From: Micromonospora costi
GTDB taxonomy: Bacteria; Actinomycetota; Actinomycetes; Mycobacteriales; Micromonosporaceae
Direction of reading: 5' to 3'
NCBI RefSeq assembly: GCF_003626655.1
Contig: NZ_RBAN01000007.1
Coordinates: 62,001 to 126,000 of the forward strand
DNA length: 64,000 bases
A program made the translations under genes and the position numbers. Below, one piece after another: positions 34,144 through 42,765 of the stretch (positions within the stretch are counted from its first letter, which is position 1; every line of letters starts with the position of its first letter). The notes below the pieces were generated by a model. It was not told the origin of the DNA. It saw only the letters and a program-made list of their open reading frames with translations, and searched no databases.

Positions 34144-34782
34144 TCACGGCCGCTCTGTCCTGGACTCTCCAGGCGGGGGCGGGCTGGTGTCTTCTCGTCG
34201 ACCGCCGGCCGTCCCGGGTTCCGGGACCGTCGGGGCTCGGCCGGAGCGCTCGTTGGCGATGAGCTCCTCCAGCCAGCGGACCTCGCGCTCACAGGCATCG
34301 AGGCCGTGGCGCTGCAGTTCCAGGGTGTACGCATCGAGGCGTTCGGCCGCCCGGGCCAGCACGTCGCGTAGCCCTTCGCGACGTTCCTCGATCTTGCGGC
34401 GGCGACCCTCCAGGATGCGCAGTCGGGTCGCCTGGTCGGTCCGGGCGAAGAACGCGAAGTGCACACCGAAGCCCGTGTCGTCGTACGTCTCGGGCCCCGC
34501 CTGCGCGATGAGCTGGGCGAAGCGTTCCTTGCCCTCCGCGGTGATTTTGTAGACCACCCGACCACGTCGGCTGGTCAGCGCGGGAACCTCCTCGGCGGTG
34601 GCGGGTGTCTCGGCAGCCTCGGTGATCCAGCCCGACGCCTGCAACCGCCGCAGGGTCGGGTAGAGCGAGCCGTAGCTGATCGCCGCCCGGATCGCGCCGA
34701 GCTTGGCGGTCAACTCCTTGCGCAGCTCGTAGCCGTGCATCGGAGACTCCTGCAACAGGCCGAGGATGGCGAGTTCCAGCAC
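34144..34782 (-). CDS. PadR family transcriptional regulator
   Basis: The 212-residue protein has the PadR winged helix (LELAILGLLQESPMHGYELRKEL, about 2-24; ISYGSLYPTLRRLQASGWI, about 35-53) and a longer alpha-helical C-terminal dimerisation region, then a disordered P/E/T tail. GTG 34782 follows GGAAGG. It precedes ino1 by 23 bases in the same direction. A near-perfect palindrome 44-66 bases upstream is the likely self-bound operator, so it probably controls itself and ino1. Confidence 0.9.
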   Translation of the reverse strand: MLELAILGLLQESPMHGYELRKELTAKLGAIRAAISYGSLYPTLRRLQASGWITEAAETPATAEEVPALTSRRGRVVYKITAEGKERFAQLIAQAGPETYDDTGFGVHFAFFARTDQATRLRILEGRRRKIEERREGLRDVLARAAERLDAYTLELQRHGLDACEREVRWLEELIANERSGRAPTVPEPGTAGGRREDTSPPPPGESRTERP

Positions 34783-34825
34783 CGGCCACCCTTCCTTTAC
34801 CCTGTGCGCGGAGTGGTAACCGCGG

Positions 34826-34848
34826 CGATGTATCGGACCGATACATCG
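34826..34848. promoter_or_regulatory. PadR operator candidate
   Basis: Two 11-base arms (CGATGTATCGG and CCGATACATCG) flank a single central A at 34837. The core ATGTATC...GATACAT is the type PadR proteins bind. It lies between divergent padR and the DUF5318 gene and could affect both. Confidence 0.75.
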
Positions 34849-34956
34849 CACGCTAGCGGATCGCCATGGCCAGGGCAAACCCCCATTCCGAGGTTCTGCC
34901 GTCACGCATCGTCACCGCGGTCGCCTCGTCCGGCCGGACCGCGTACCCTTCTCCGC

Positions 34957-35418
34957 ATGCGTACGCAGCGCCAGGTCGTCGACTACTCGCTCCGGAAGCG
35001 AGCGGTGCTGCGTGAGCTCCTGGCCGGTCGGGTCGGCACCTACGACGTCTGCGACGCCTCGCCGTACCTGAAGAACGCTGCTCGGTTCCATGGCGAGCCG
35101 ACCGACGAGCGTTGCCCGATCTGCCGGAGCGAGAACCTGATCCACGTCCACTACATTTACGGAGACGAACTCAAGCAGTCCGCCGGCCAGGCGCGGACGC
35201 TGGCGGAGTTGCCCGTGCTGGCGATGACGCTACGTGAGTTCCAGGTCTTCGTGGTGGAGGTGTGCCTCGGTTGTGACTGGAACCATCTCGTCGAGCAGTA
35301 CCTGCTCGGCCGTGACGGGCTGGCCGGCGGCACCGATGGCGGGCCGGAGCCGGGCGCGGCGGACGGCGATGGTTCCACTTCCGGCTCGGTCCGGCGAAGG
35401 CGAGAGGCGCAACGGTGA
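34957..35418 (+). CDS. DUF5318 family protein with zinc-type cysteines
   Basis: The 153-residue protein matches an actinobacterial family found between padR-ino1 and the PBP gene. It contains YDVCDASPYLKNAARFHGE near 28-46 and two CxxC pairs, CPICRSE at about 53-59 and CLGCDWNHLVEQYL near 105-118, likely a zinc ribbon. A charged low-complexity tail follows. Function is unknown. TACCCT (34944-34949) lies 7 bases before the ATG, a leaderless pattern. Confidence 0.85.
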   Translation: MRTQRQVVDYSLRKRAVLRELLAGRVGTYDVCDASPYLKNAARFHGEPTDERCPICRSENLIHVHYIYGDELKQSAGQARTLAELPVLAMTLREFQVFVVEVCLGCDWNHLVEQYLLGRDGLAGGTDGGPEPGAADGDGSTSGSVRRRREAQR

Positions 35419-35612
35419 GCCAATCCCGATCGATCGGCCGCGGCGCCGCGCAGGACCGCCGGGACGAACGACGGGTGATTGGCCTGATTGGCCCGATTGA
35501 TTCGGATACGGCTTCACGCATCCGGCAGACTCGTGCCGCGATGAATCGTGAAACAGCTCACGGCAACCCGGTGGACGCGCAGTGGCGCTCCACCGCGACC
35601 GGCAGGGTGTGA
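35415..35612 (+). CDS. Possible small protein between DUF5318 and the PBP (doubtful)
   Basis: A 65-residue frame starts at a GTG that overlaps the DUF5318 stop (GTGA) and ends 3 bases before the PBP ATG, so it fits neatly into the cluster. The product (MSQSRSIGRGAAQDRRDERR...) is polar and basic with no known motif. The middle uses AT-ending codons (ATT, GAT, TCA, ACT, AAT) unlike its neighbours, which argues for leader or non-coding DNA. It could be a coupling peptide. Confidence 0.25.
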   Translation: MSQSRSIGRGAAQDRRDERRVIGLIGPIDSDTASRIRQTRAAMNRETAHGNPVDAQWRSTATGRV

Positions 35613-35615
35613 GGA

Positions 35616-38471
35616 ATGAACTCGTACGGCGATCCCAGTTCGCGTGGGCGGGCCCAGATCCCGAACCCGAGTGGTGACCCCGGACGGGGGGCGGACGACG
35701 CGTTCCGCCGGCCCGGCGGTAACCCGGCGGGGAACGGCTGGTCGGCTCAGGAGGGCTCGGCCTCCGCCGGACGCGCCTCGGTGGCGCCCCGCGGCAGCGC
35801 CTCGGGCGGTCGGGCCTCGGTCCCGCCACCGGGCGGAGCATCCGGTTCGGCCTCCGCCGGACGCGCCGGCCCCGGACGCGCCTCGGTGCCGGTGTCCCCG
35901 GCGGCCGGCGGCGCGACCGGTCGTGCCGGAGCGGGGCGTGCCTCCGTCCCGGTCTCCCCGGCCGGTCCGGCCGGGCGGGCCTCCGTGGGCGCCGCCTCCG
36001 TGGGCGCAGCCTCCGTCGGTGCGGCCTCGGCCGGGCGGGCCAGTGTCGGTTCGGCGTCCGTGGGCGGTCGCGCCGCCGTGGCGCGGGCGAGTGTCTCGCC
36101 CGGCTCGGGCGGGCCGGGTGGCCCCGGTGGCCCGACCGGGCCGCGCCGGGCCGCCCGCGGCGCCGGCGACCCCGACGCGGTGGCCCGGGCCAAGAAGCGC
36201 AAGCGGATCAACATGCTGATCGCCGGCTTCGCGGTCTTCATCATGCTCGCCGGCCTCGGCGTTGTCGGGTTCACCTACTACTCGACCAACGTGGTGCTGC
36301 CCGAGGAGATCACCCCGCCGCAGGCGACCACGCTCTACGCGTTCGACAACAAGACGATCATCGCGAAGGTGGGCCAGGAGAACCGCACCCTGGTCACCAT
36401 CGACAAGATCCCCCAGTTCGTGCAGGACGCGGTGGCGGCGGCCGAGGACCGCAACTTCTACCGGCACTCCGGCGTGGACTACAAGGGCATCGTCCGGGCC
36501 GCCTGGAACAACTTCACGGGCGGCGACAAGCAGGGTGCCTCGACGATCACGCAGCAGTACGCGCGCAACGCGTACGACAACCTGAAGGACGACACGTACG
36601 CCCGGAAGGTGAAGGAGGCGATCTTCGCCTCCAAGCTGAACGACGAGTACACCAAGCCGCAGATCATGCAGCACTACCTCAACGTGATCTACTTCGGCCG
36701 GGGCGCGTACGGCATCCAGGCGGCGGCGCAGACCTACTTCGGCAAGGACGTCGACAAGCTCAACCCGGCCGAGGGCGCCGTGCTGGCCGCCCTCATCAAG
36801 CAGCCGGAGCCGAGCGCCAGCCACAAGGGCTACGACCCGGCGATCAACCCGACGGACGCCAAGAGCCGGTGGGACTACGTCATCGGCGGCATGATCCAGG
36901 AGGGCTGGCTGAACGCCCCGGGCAAGCCGCAGGCGCCCACGGAGTACCCGAGCAAGACGCTGAAGGCCCCGAAGAAGGGCGGCATCGGCGTCGACTACGG
37001 CGTGAACACGCCGTACGGCAACGTGATCAACTACGTTCGCCAGGAGATGCAGGAGAAGGGGCTCTGCGTCGAGAACGAGGCGGAGGTGACCGACGACAAG
37101 CCGCTCTGCTCGCAGGCGCTGATGTCCGGCGGCTACCGGATCCGCACCACCATCGACACGAAGATCCAGGAGGCGGCCGTCAAGACCGCCCAGCGCAAGT
37201 CGAAGGGCTCGGAACTCGACGGGCAGCCCAGCAACCTGATGGCCGCCGTGGTGTCGGTCGACCCGGAGAACGGCCGGGTGCTCGCCTACTACGGCGGTGA
37301 CACCGGCGTCGGCACCGACTACGCCGGCAAGAACGTCGACAGCAGCGGGAACGTGACCGGTGGCCACTCCCCGGGCTCGAGCTTCAAGATCTACACGTTG
37401 GCGGCGGCGCTCGAGGCCGGCAAGGCACTCGAGTCGCGGTGGAAGGGCAAGGGCTTCACCCCGGACGGCGTCGAGTTCCACGTCAGCAACGCGGGTGACG
37501 ACAACCCCTCCTGCGGCAACTCCTGCACGCTGCGGGTCTCGACGCTGAAGTCGCTGAACGTGCCGTTCTACCACGTGACCGAGGAGATCGGGCCGGACAA
37601 GGTCATCGACATGGCCAAGAAGGCCGGGGTCACCACCATGTGGCGGACCGACACCAACCCGCAGAAGCCGTACGACCTGACGAAGTCCAAGCCGGCGGAC
37701 ATCGCCCACCCGAACGGGCCGTTCTTCCACGTGGTCGGCTACGGCCAGTACCCGATCACGGTGCTGGACCACGCCAACGGTGTCGCCACCTTCGCCAACG
37801 GCGGCGTCTACAACAAGGCGCACTTCCTCTACTCGGTCGAGAAGCAGGACGCGACCGGCAAGTGGAAGAAGATCAGCAGCGAGAAGCTCAAGCCGGAGCG
37901 GCGGATCAACAAGGACGTCGTGGCCGACGTGACGTCGGTGCTGGAGGACTACCCGGCGCAGGTCCACCACGAGCTGGAGGGTGGCCGCAAGGCGGCCTCC
38001 AAGACCGGTACCTGGGAGCAGAAGGAGAACAGCCCGGAGAACGGCGACGCCTGGATGATCGGCTACACGCCGCAGATCGCCACCGCCGTGTGGGTCGGCA
38101 ACGTCAAGGACCGGAAGCCGCTGCGGCTCAAGGGCGGGACGAAGGTCAGCGGCGGTAACCTGCCTGGCGCCATCTGGGAACGGTTCATGGACCAGGCGCT
38201 CAAGGGCGAGAAGAAGATGGACTTCCCGCCGGCCGCCAACATCGGTGACCCGAACTCCGGCAACGGCGAGGCGCCCCCGCCGCCCCCGACGCAGCCGCCT
38301 CCGTGCGCCGACCCGTTCGGCCTCCTGTGCCCGCCCAACAACGGCGGCGGGAACACCGGGGGTGGAAACGACGGCGGCAACAACAACGGCGGCGGCCGGC
38401 CCGGCGGGCCGCTGCTGCCCGGCGGCACCGGCGGCGGGCTGCTACCGAGTACAGCACCGACCAGGTACTGA
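35616..38471 (+). CDS. ponA: Class A penicillin-binding protein (transglycosylase/transpeptidase)
   Basis: The 951-residue protein polymerises and cross-links peptidoglycan. A cytoplasmic N-terminus of about 190 residues is rich in G/R/A/S/P with recurrent GRASV units. One membrane segment follows at about 197-225, then the GT51 domain (AAEDRNFYRHSGVDYKGI near 274; ASTITQQYARN near 308) and the transpeptidase domain with SSFK near 587, SLN near 645 and KTG near 796. A P/G/N-rich tail ends it. ATG 35616 follows GAGGA. Its place after DUF5318 matches mycobacterial ponA1. Confidence 0.93.
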   Translation: MNSYGDPSSRGRAQIPNPSGDPGRGADDAFRRPGGNPAGNGWSAQEGSASAGRASVAPRGSASGGRASVPPPGGASGSASAGRAGPGRASVPVSPAAGGATGRAGAGRASVPVSPAGPAGRASVGAASVGAASVGAASAGRASVGSASVGGRAAVARASVSPGSGGPGGPGGPTGPRRAARGAGDPDAVARAKKRKRINMLIAGFAVFIMLAGLGVVGFTYYSTNVVLPEEITPPQATTLYAFDNKTIIAKVGQENRTLVTIDKIPQFVQDAVAAAEDRNFYRHSGVDYKGIVRAAWNNFTGGDKQGASTITQQYARNAYDNLKDDTYARKVKEAIFASKLNDEYTKPQIMQHYLNVIYFGRGAYGIQAAAQTYFGKDVDKLNPAEGAVLAALIKQPEPSASHKGYDPAINPTDAKSRWDYVIGGMIQEGWLNAPGKPQAPTEYPSKTLKAPKKGGIGVDYGVNTPYGNVINYVRQEMQEKGLCVENEAEVTDDKPLCSQALMSGGYRIRTTIDTKIQEAAVKTAQRKSKGSELDGQPSNLMAAVVSVDPENGRVLAYYGGDTGVGTDYAGKNVDSSGNVTGGHSPGSSFKIYTLAAALEAGKALESRWKGKGFTPDGVEFHVSNAGDDNPSCGNSCTLRVSTLKSLNVPFYHVTEEIGPDKVIDMAKKAGVTTMWRTDTNPQKPYDLTKSKPADIAHPNGPFFHVVGYGQYPITVLDHANGVATFANGGVYNKAHFLYSVEKQDATGKWKKISSEKLKPERRINKDVVADVTSVLEDYPAQVHHELEGGRKAASKTGTWEQKENSPENGDAWMIGYTPQIATAVWVGNVKDRKPLRLKGGTKVSGGNLPGAIWERFMDQALKGEKKMDFPPAANIGDPNSGNGEAPPPPPTQPPPCADPFGLLCPPNNGGGNTGGGNDGGNNNGGGRPGGPLLPGGTGGGLLPSTAPTRY

Positions 38472-38481
38472 CGCGACCATC

Positions 38482-38525
38482 GACGCCGCCGGCGGCCGGA
38501 CCACCATCCGGCCGCCGGCGGCGTC
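38482..38525 (+). terminator. Strong terminator after the PBP gene
   Basis: A 19-base-pair perfect stem (38482-38500 with 38507-38525) with a six-base loop lies 10 bases after the PBP stop. Confidence 0.85.
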
Positions 38526-38591
38526 TTCGCGTCCGACATCTGGGGGCCGGGACGGGACGCCGACCCGGAACGTACGGCAGGATGCCTCTTC

Positions 38592-40091
38592 ATGAGCACC
38601 CAGTCGACGCCCGACCTCGACGACGCCGGCACCAGCGATCACCCGTCCCGCTCGGACGGGTTCGTCCGGGGAATGTCCGGGCTGATCGGCGGGCCGCTGG
38701 GCGACCACGCCACGGCCCTCGACCGGCCGGCCGGCCGGGAGCGGCGCTTCTGGACGGCCGCCCGGATCGTCCTGGCGCTCGCCTGCCTCACGCTCGCCTT
38801 GCACTGGGTGCAGAAGTCGCCCTGCCAGGACGGCGCCTGGCAGAACAACGTCCAGTACACGCGCTTCTGCTACACGGACGTGCTCGCCCTGTACTACGCG
38901 GAGGGCCTCAACGAGGGCAAGGTGCCCTACCGTGACCACCCGGTCGAGTACCCGGTGCTCACCGGGTACTTCATGGGCGCGCTCGGCCTGCCCGTGCACG
39001 CCCTCGGTAGCGACGACCCGAGCATCAACCAGGGCCAGTGGTTCTACAACCTGAACGCCCTGGTGCTCGGCGCGCTCGCGGTGGCCACGGTGGCCGTGAT
39101 CCTCGCGCTGCGGCGACGACGACCCTGGGACGCCGCGCTCTTCGCGCTGGCGCCGGCGCTGCTGCTCACCGCCACCGTCAACTGGGACCTGCTCGCGGTC
39201 GGGTTGGCCGCGTTCGGCCTGCTGGCCTGGGCGAAGCGGCGACCCGTGGTGGCCGGTGTGCTGCTCGGGCTGGCCGGCGCCGCGAAGCTGTGGCCGCTCT
39301 TCCTGCTCGGCCCCCTGCTGGTGCTCGGCCTGCGCGCGAACCGGCTGCGCGCCGCGTTCACCGCCGTCGGCGCGGCCGCGGTGGCGGTGGTCGTGGCGAA
39401 CCTGCCGGCCGCCGTGCCCTACCGGGAGAACTGGGACCGCTTCTTCGAGCTGAGCGATACACGCCCCATCGACTGGGGCACGGTCTGGTACATCGGCCGC
39501 TACCTCGACGGCAAGGTGGGCAACGACCCCGCCCAGCTCGGCCCGTTCGAGTGGCTGAACGCCCACATCCCGGCGCTCAACCTGCTCTCGTACGCCCTCT
39601 TCGGGCTGGCCTGCCTCGGCGTGGCCGCGCTCGCGTTCCTGGCGCCCCGCCGGCCCCGGCTCGCCCCGCTCGCGTTCCTGGTGGTCGCCGCGTTCCTGAT
39701 CTTCAGCAAGGTGTGGTCCCAGCAGTTCGTGCTCTGGCTGCTGCCACTGGCCGTGTTGGCACGCCCGCGCTGGGGAGCGTTCCTCGCCTGGCAGGTGGCC
39801 GAGGTCTGCTACTTCGCGGCCTTCTACGGCGAGCTGCTCGGCGCGGCGACCGGGCGTCCGGTCTTCCCGGAGGGCGTGTTCGTGCTGGCTGCCGCGCTGC
39901 GCCTGATCACCGTCGTGGTGCTCTGCGGCCTGGTCGTGCGTGACATCCTGCAGCCCGAACGGGATCCGGTCCGGGCCACCTACGCAGACGACCCGGACGG
40001 AGGAGTGTTCGACGGCGCGCCGGACGCCCCGTGGCTGCCGTGGCGACGACGGCGCCCGTCGACGGCCGAGCCGTTACCGGCCGCTGGCTGA
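38592..40091 (+). CDS. Polytopic membrane glycosyltransferase (GT87/DUF2029-like)
   Basis: The 499-residue protein has roughly ten membrane segments from about residue 55 to 455, after an acidic cytoplasmic N-terminus. An outer loop has DVLALYYAEGLNEGKVPYRDHPVEYPVLTGYF (about 97-128), the acidic/aromatic loop typical of polyprenyl-phosphate-mannose-dependent transferases, and VLLGLAGAAKLWPLFLLGPLLVLG near 220-243. Donor and acceptor are unknown; synteny with the mycobacterial gene after ponA1 supports a cell envelope role. The ATG lies 66 bases after the PBP terminator. Confidence 0.82.
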   Translation: MSTQSTPDLDDAGTSDHPSRSDGFVRGMSGLIGGPLGDHATALDRPAGRERRFWTAARIVLALACLTLALHWVQKSPCQDGAWQNNVQYTRFCYTDVLALYYAEGLNEGKVPYRDHPVEYPVLTGYFMGALGLPVHALGSDDPSINQGQWFYNLNALVLGALAVATVAVILALRRRRPWDAALFALAPALLLTATVNWDLLAVGLAAFGLLAWAKRRPVVAGVLLGLAGAAKLWPLFLLGPLLVLGLRANRLRAAFTAVGAAAVAVVVANLPAAVPYRENWDRFFELSDTRPIDWGTVWYIGRYLDGKVGNDPAQLGPFEWLNAHIPALNLLSYALFGLACLGVAALAFLAPRRPRLAPLAFLVVAAFLIFSKVWSQQFVLWLLPLAVLARPRWGAFLAWQVAEVCYFAAFYGELLGAATGRPVFPEGVFVLAAALRLITVVVLCGLVVRDILQPERDPVRATYADDPDGGVFDGAPDAPWLPWRRRRPSTAEPLPAAG

Positions 40092-40104
40092 GCCGCTGAG
40101 CGCG

Positions 40105-40134
40105 CCGCGCCACGCCCGTGCCGGCGTGGCGCGG
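40105..40134. terminator. Bidirectional terminator between convergent genes
   Basis: A 12-base-pair perfect stem (40105-40116 with 40123-40134) and six-base loop between the stop at 40091 (+) and the stop at 40165 (-). Confidence 0.75.
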
Positions 40135-40164
40135 GTACGACGGTTGACTTCGGCGGTTGAGCCG

Positions 40165-42765
40165 CTATCGGCCGGCGGCCGGGTTCTGCCCGGCCGCCGC
40201 CTGGGTCGGCAGTCCGGTCGGCAGGCCGCCGGGCAGGTTCGTCGGAAAGCCGCTGGGCAGGCTGGTCGGTAGCCCGCTCGGCAGGTTCGTCGGGAAGCCG
40301 CTCGGCAGGCTGGTCGGGAAGCCGCTGGGCAGGCTGGTGGGCAGACCGCTCGGCAGGTTGCCCGGCAGGCCGGGCTGGCCGGTCGGGGCGGGCTGAGGTT
40401 GGGGATCGGCCGACGGATCACCGGCGAAGAGCCGGTAGACCACGGCGTTGCCCATCTCCTCGCGGGTGATGCCGAGCGAGTCCACCGGCTGGTCGACGGT
40501 GATCTCCCACGGCGTGCCGGGCAACTGGTCCCGCAGCAGCACCACGTTGCGCACGCCCAGGACACGCAGGTAGTCGACGCTGGTCTTGTCCGGGAACGTC
40601 TGCGTCACGCGGCGGACGTCGTCCAGCTGGCGAGGGGTGAAGCCACTGCCACCGTTCACCACGTCCTGGAAGTGTGTGGTGGACCAGAGCATCACGTGCT
40701 GGTCGAGGCTCTGGTTGCTCGGCAGGACCAGCATCGGCCCGTCCACCAGGCGCATGGCGGCCGGCTGTGCCGGCGCCACCGGGTGCGGGGTGGCGTTCAA
40801 CCCCTCCACGGTCACCAGCAGCAGCGGCAGCAGGGTGGCCAGCCGCAGCCACGGGCCGGGCCAGGAGGGGATCCGCTGTGCGGCCAGCTCGCGTACCCGG
40901 TCGGTGAGCGCGGTGACCGCGCCCGCGGCGAGCAGGCCGAGCAGCAGGGTGGCCCAGAGCATCAGCCGGCCCGGCGTGCGCAGGCCGTTCCAGCCGGGCA
41001 GGTGCTCGAAGAGCAGCCCGTAGGTCCAGGTGCCGCCGAAGAACCGGGTGCCCATGGCCAGCACCATCGTGCCCAGCACCCCGGCGAGCAGGAACAGGCG
41101 GTGGCGCAGCCGCCAGACCGAGAAGAACAGACCGCCGGCGGCCAGCGCGTAGAGCACGAAGCCGGGGAGCAGCGTCATCTCGGGGTGCCAGGGCAGCGCC
41201 GCCCGCGCGCCCTCGTGCAGCCCGCCCCACACCCGTGACTCGGCGGGCGCGGTGACGAAACCCGATGCGGGCGGCGAGAAGAGCGCGATGTCGCCGATGG
41301 TGCGCTCGGCGTACGGGTGCAGCTCGGTGACCCTGAAGTAGGGGATCGCCATCAGCAGGCCGACGCCGGCGAAGAGAATGCCGCCGACCACGTTCGCGAC
41401 GACCAGCCGCCGGCCGAACGGCCGCCGTACCCGCCAGAACAAGCTGCGCGCGTACCAGATGGCGGCGGCCACGACCACCGTGACGCCGAGCAGGTACGCG
41501 AACGGCAGGCCGATGCCGAAGCCGAGGCTGAGCTGCCACGCCGCCACGAGCCAGCCGGCGTAGACCCAGCCGTCGTGGCGGCGCTCGGGGCGGTAGCCGT
41601 GGCGCAGCGACCAGCCGTGGCCGCGGGCCAGCATGGCCAGCGCCAGCGGGATACCGCCGTTGGAGAGCACGTGAAGGTGGCCGGCCTGCGCCAGCAGCCA
41701 CGGCGCGTACGCGTAGCTCACACCGGCCACGGCGGCGCCCATGCGCGCCGAGCCGAGCTGCCGCGCCAGCGCGTACGCGCCGAACGTGGCGAGCGCGTGC
41801 GCCAGCACGAACATGATGTTGTAGCGGAGCACGGCGGCCTCGGGCCCGGTGCCGAGCATCCCCGCCGGCGCGTAGCCGAGCAGGGTGTCGGAGAACGCGA
41901 AACTCCACACCTCGGGAAAGAACGTGTTGGACTGCCAGAGCTGCGCCGGGTTCGTCACCAGCACATGGCCGGACCAGGCCATCTGCCAGGCCTGGAGGCT
42001 CGGGTCCCAGGTGTCCTGCGGAAGCGTGTAGAGCGGGTAGCGCAGCGTCGGCCAGGTCATCAGCACGGCGAGGGCGAGCGAGCCCAGCGCCGCGAGCGTC
42101 CACTCGTGGATGAGGGAACGGCCGACGGCCCGGACGGCCCGGCGGGGACGGGTCAGCACCGGCTCGGGAGCGGGCGCGAACGCGGCCCACCGGTCCGGTT
42201 CGGGTTTGCCCGCCACGACAGGAACGTCCGTCTTCGTGGCGGCCAGGTCGTCCGCCTTCGTGGCGGTCCCGCCCTCGGTCGTCGTGCTGGCCGCGTCCTT
42301 CGTCGCCGGGCCGCCGGTGGCACCCGCGGCGCCTCCGTTACCGGAGGCAGCGGTGGCGTCGGTAGCGGCGGAGGTGCCGGAGGCAGCGGTGGCGTCGGTA
42401 GCGGCGGGGGCGGTAGCGGCGGTGGCCGGAAGCGGCGGCGACACGGCGTCGGCACCGGCCGTGCCCCGGTCGCTGCCGGTGGCCCGGTCGCCGTCGGTCG
42501 ACGGTGCGGTGCCGGCGCGGTCGCCGCTGCGGCCGGCGTCGCCGTCCGCGGGTTCGCTACCGCGGCTGGCCTCGTCGTCGAGGGGCTCGGTGGCCGTTCC
42601 GGTCGTCGCGGGCTTGCCGCCGGCACCGGTGTCCGCGCCCTCGCCGGTGATGCCCGGCCGCGGCGGGTCGTCCGTGCCGCTGCCCCGGGTGGCGTCCCGC
42701 ACGTCGTCTGCCGCCTTCGTGTCGCCGGCGGCCGCGCCGCCGGTCTCGGACTGTCCGGTGGTCAT
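40165..42765 (-). CDS. Large polytopic membrane protein with repeat-rich tail, glycosyltransferase-C-like
   Basis: The 866-residue protein has an A/T/G/D-rich disordered N-terminus (about 1-215) and roughly 11-12 membrane segments (about 220-660). The first outer loop has TLPQDTWDPSLQAWQMAWSGHVL, a DxxD-like GT-C feature. A soluble domain (about 680-780) and a C-terminal tail of tandem LPSG(L/F)PT(S/N) octapeptides end it. It begins in an ATGA overlap with nfo, so the two are coupled. I cannot name it; a lipid-linked sugar transferase is the best guess. Confidence 0.72.
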   Translation of the reverse strand: MTTGQSETGGAAAGDTKAADDVRDATRGSGTDDPPRPGITGEGADTGAGGKPATTGTATEPLDDEASRGSEPADGDAGRSGDRAGTAPSTDGDRATGSDRGTAGADAVSPPLPATAATAPAATDATAASGTSAATDATAASGNGGAAGATGGPATKDAASTTTEGGTATKADDLAATKTDVPVVAGKPEPDRWAAFAPAPEPVLTRPRRAVRAVGRSLIHEWTLAALGSLALAVLMTWPTLRYPLYTLPQDTWDPSLQAWQMAWSGHVLVTNPAQLWQSNTFFPEVWSFAFSDTLLGYAPAGMLGTGPEAAVLRYNIMFVLAHALATFGAYALARQLGSARMGAAVAGVSYAYAPWLLAQAGHLHVLSNGGIPLALAMLARGHGWSLRHGYRPERRHDGWVYAGWLVAAWQLSLGFGIGLPFAYLLGVTVVVAAAIWYARSLFWRVRRPFGRRLVVANVVGGILFAGVGLLMAIPYFRVTELHPYAERTIGDIALFSPPASGFVTAPAESRVWGGLHEGARAALPWHPEMTLLPGFVLYALAAGGLFFSVWRLRHRLFLLAGVLGTMVLAMGTRFFGGTWTYGLLFEHLPGWNGLRTPGRLMLWATLLLGLLAAGAVTALTDRVRELAAQRIPSWPGPWLRLATLLPLLLVTVEGLNATPHPVAPAQPAAMRLVDGPMLVLPSNQSLDQHVMLWSTTHFQDVVNGGSGFTPRQLDDVRRVTQTFPDKTSVDYLRVLGVRNVVLLRDQLPGTPWEITVDQPVDSLGITREEMGNAVVYRLFAGDPSADPQPQPAPTGQPGLPGNLPSGLPTSLPSGFPTSLPSGFPTNLPSGLPTSLPSGFPTNLPGGLPTGLPTQAAAGQNPAAGR
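40207..40378 (-). repeat. 24-base tandem repeat encoding LPSGxPTx
   Basis: About seven imperfect 24-base copies near the 3' end of the membrane protein gene encode L-P-(S/G)-G-(L/F)-P-T-(S/N). Copies vary by silent and L/F, S/N changes, indicating expansion in frame. Confidence 0.88.
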
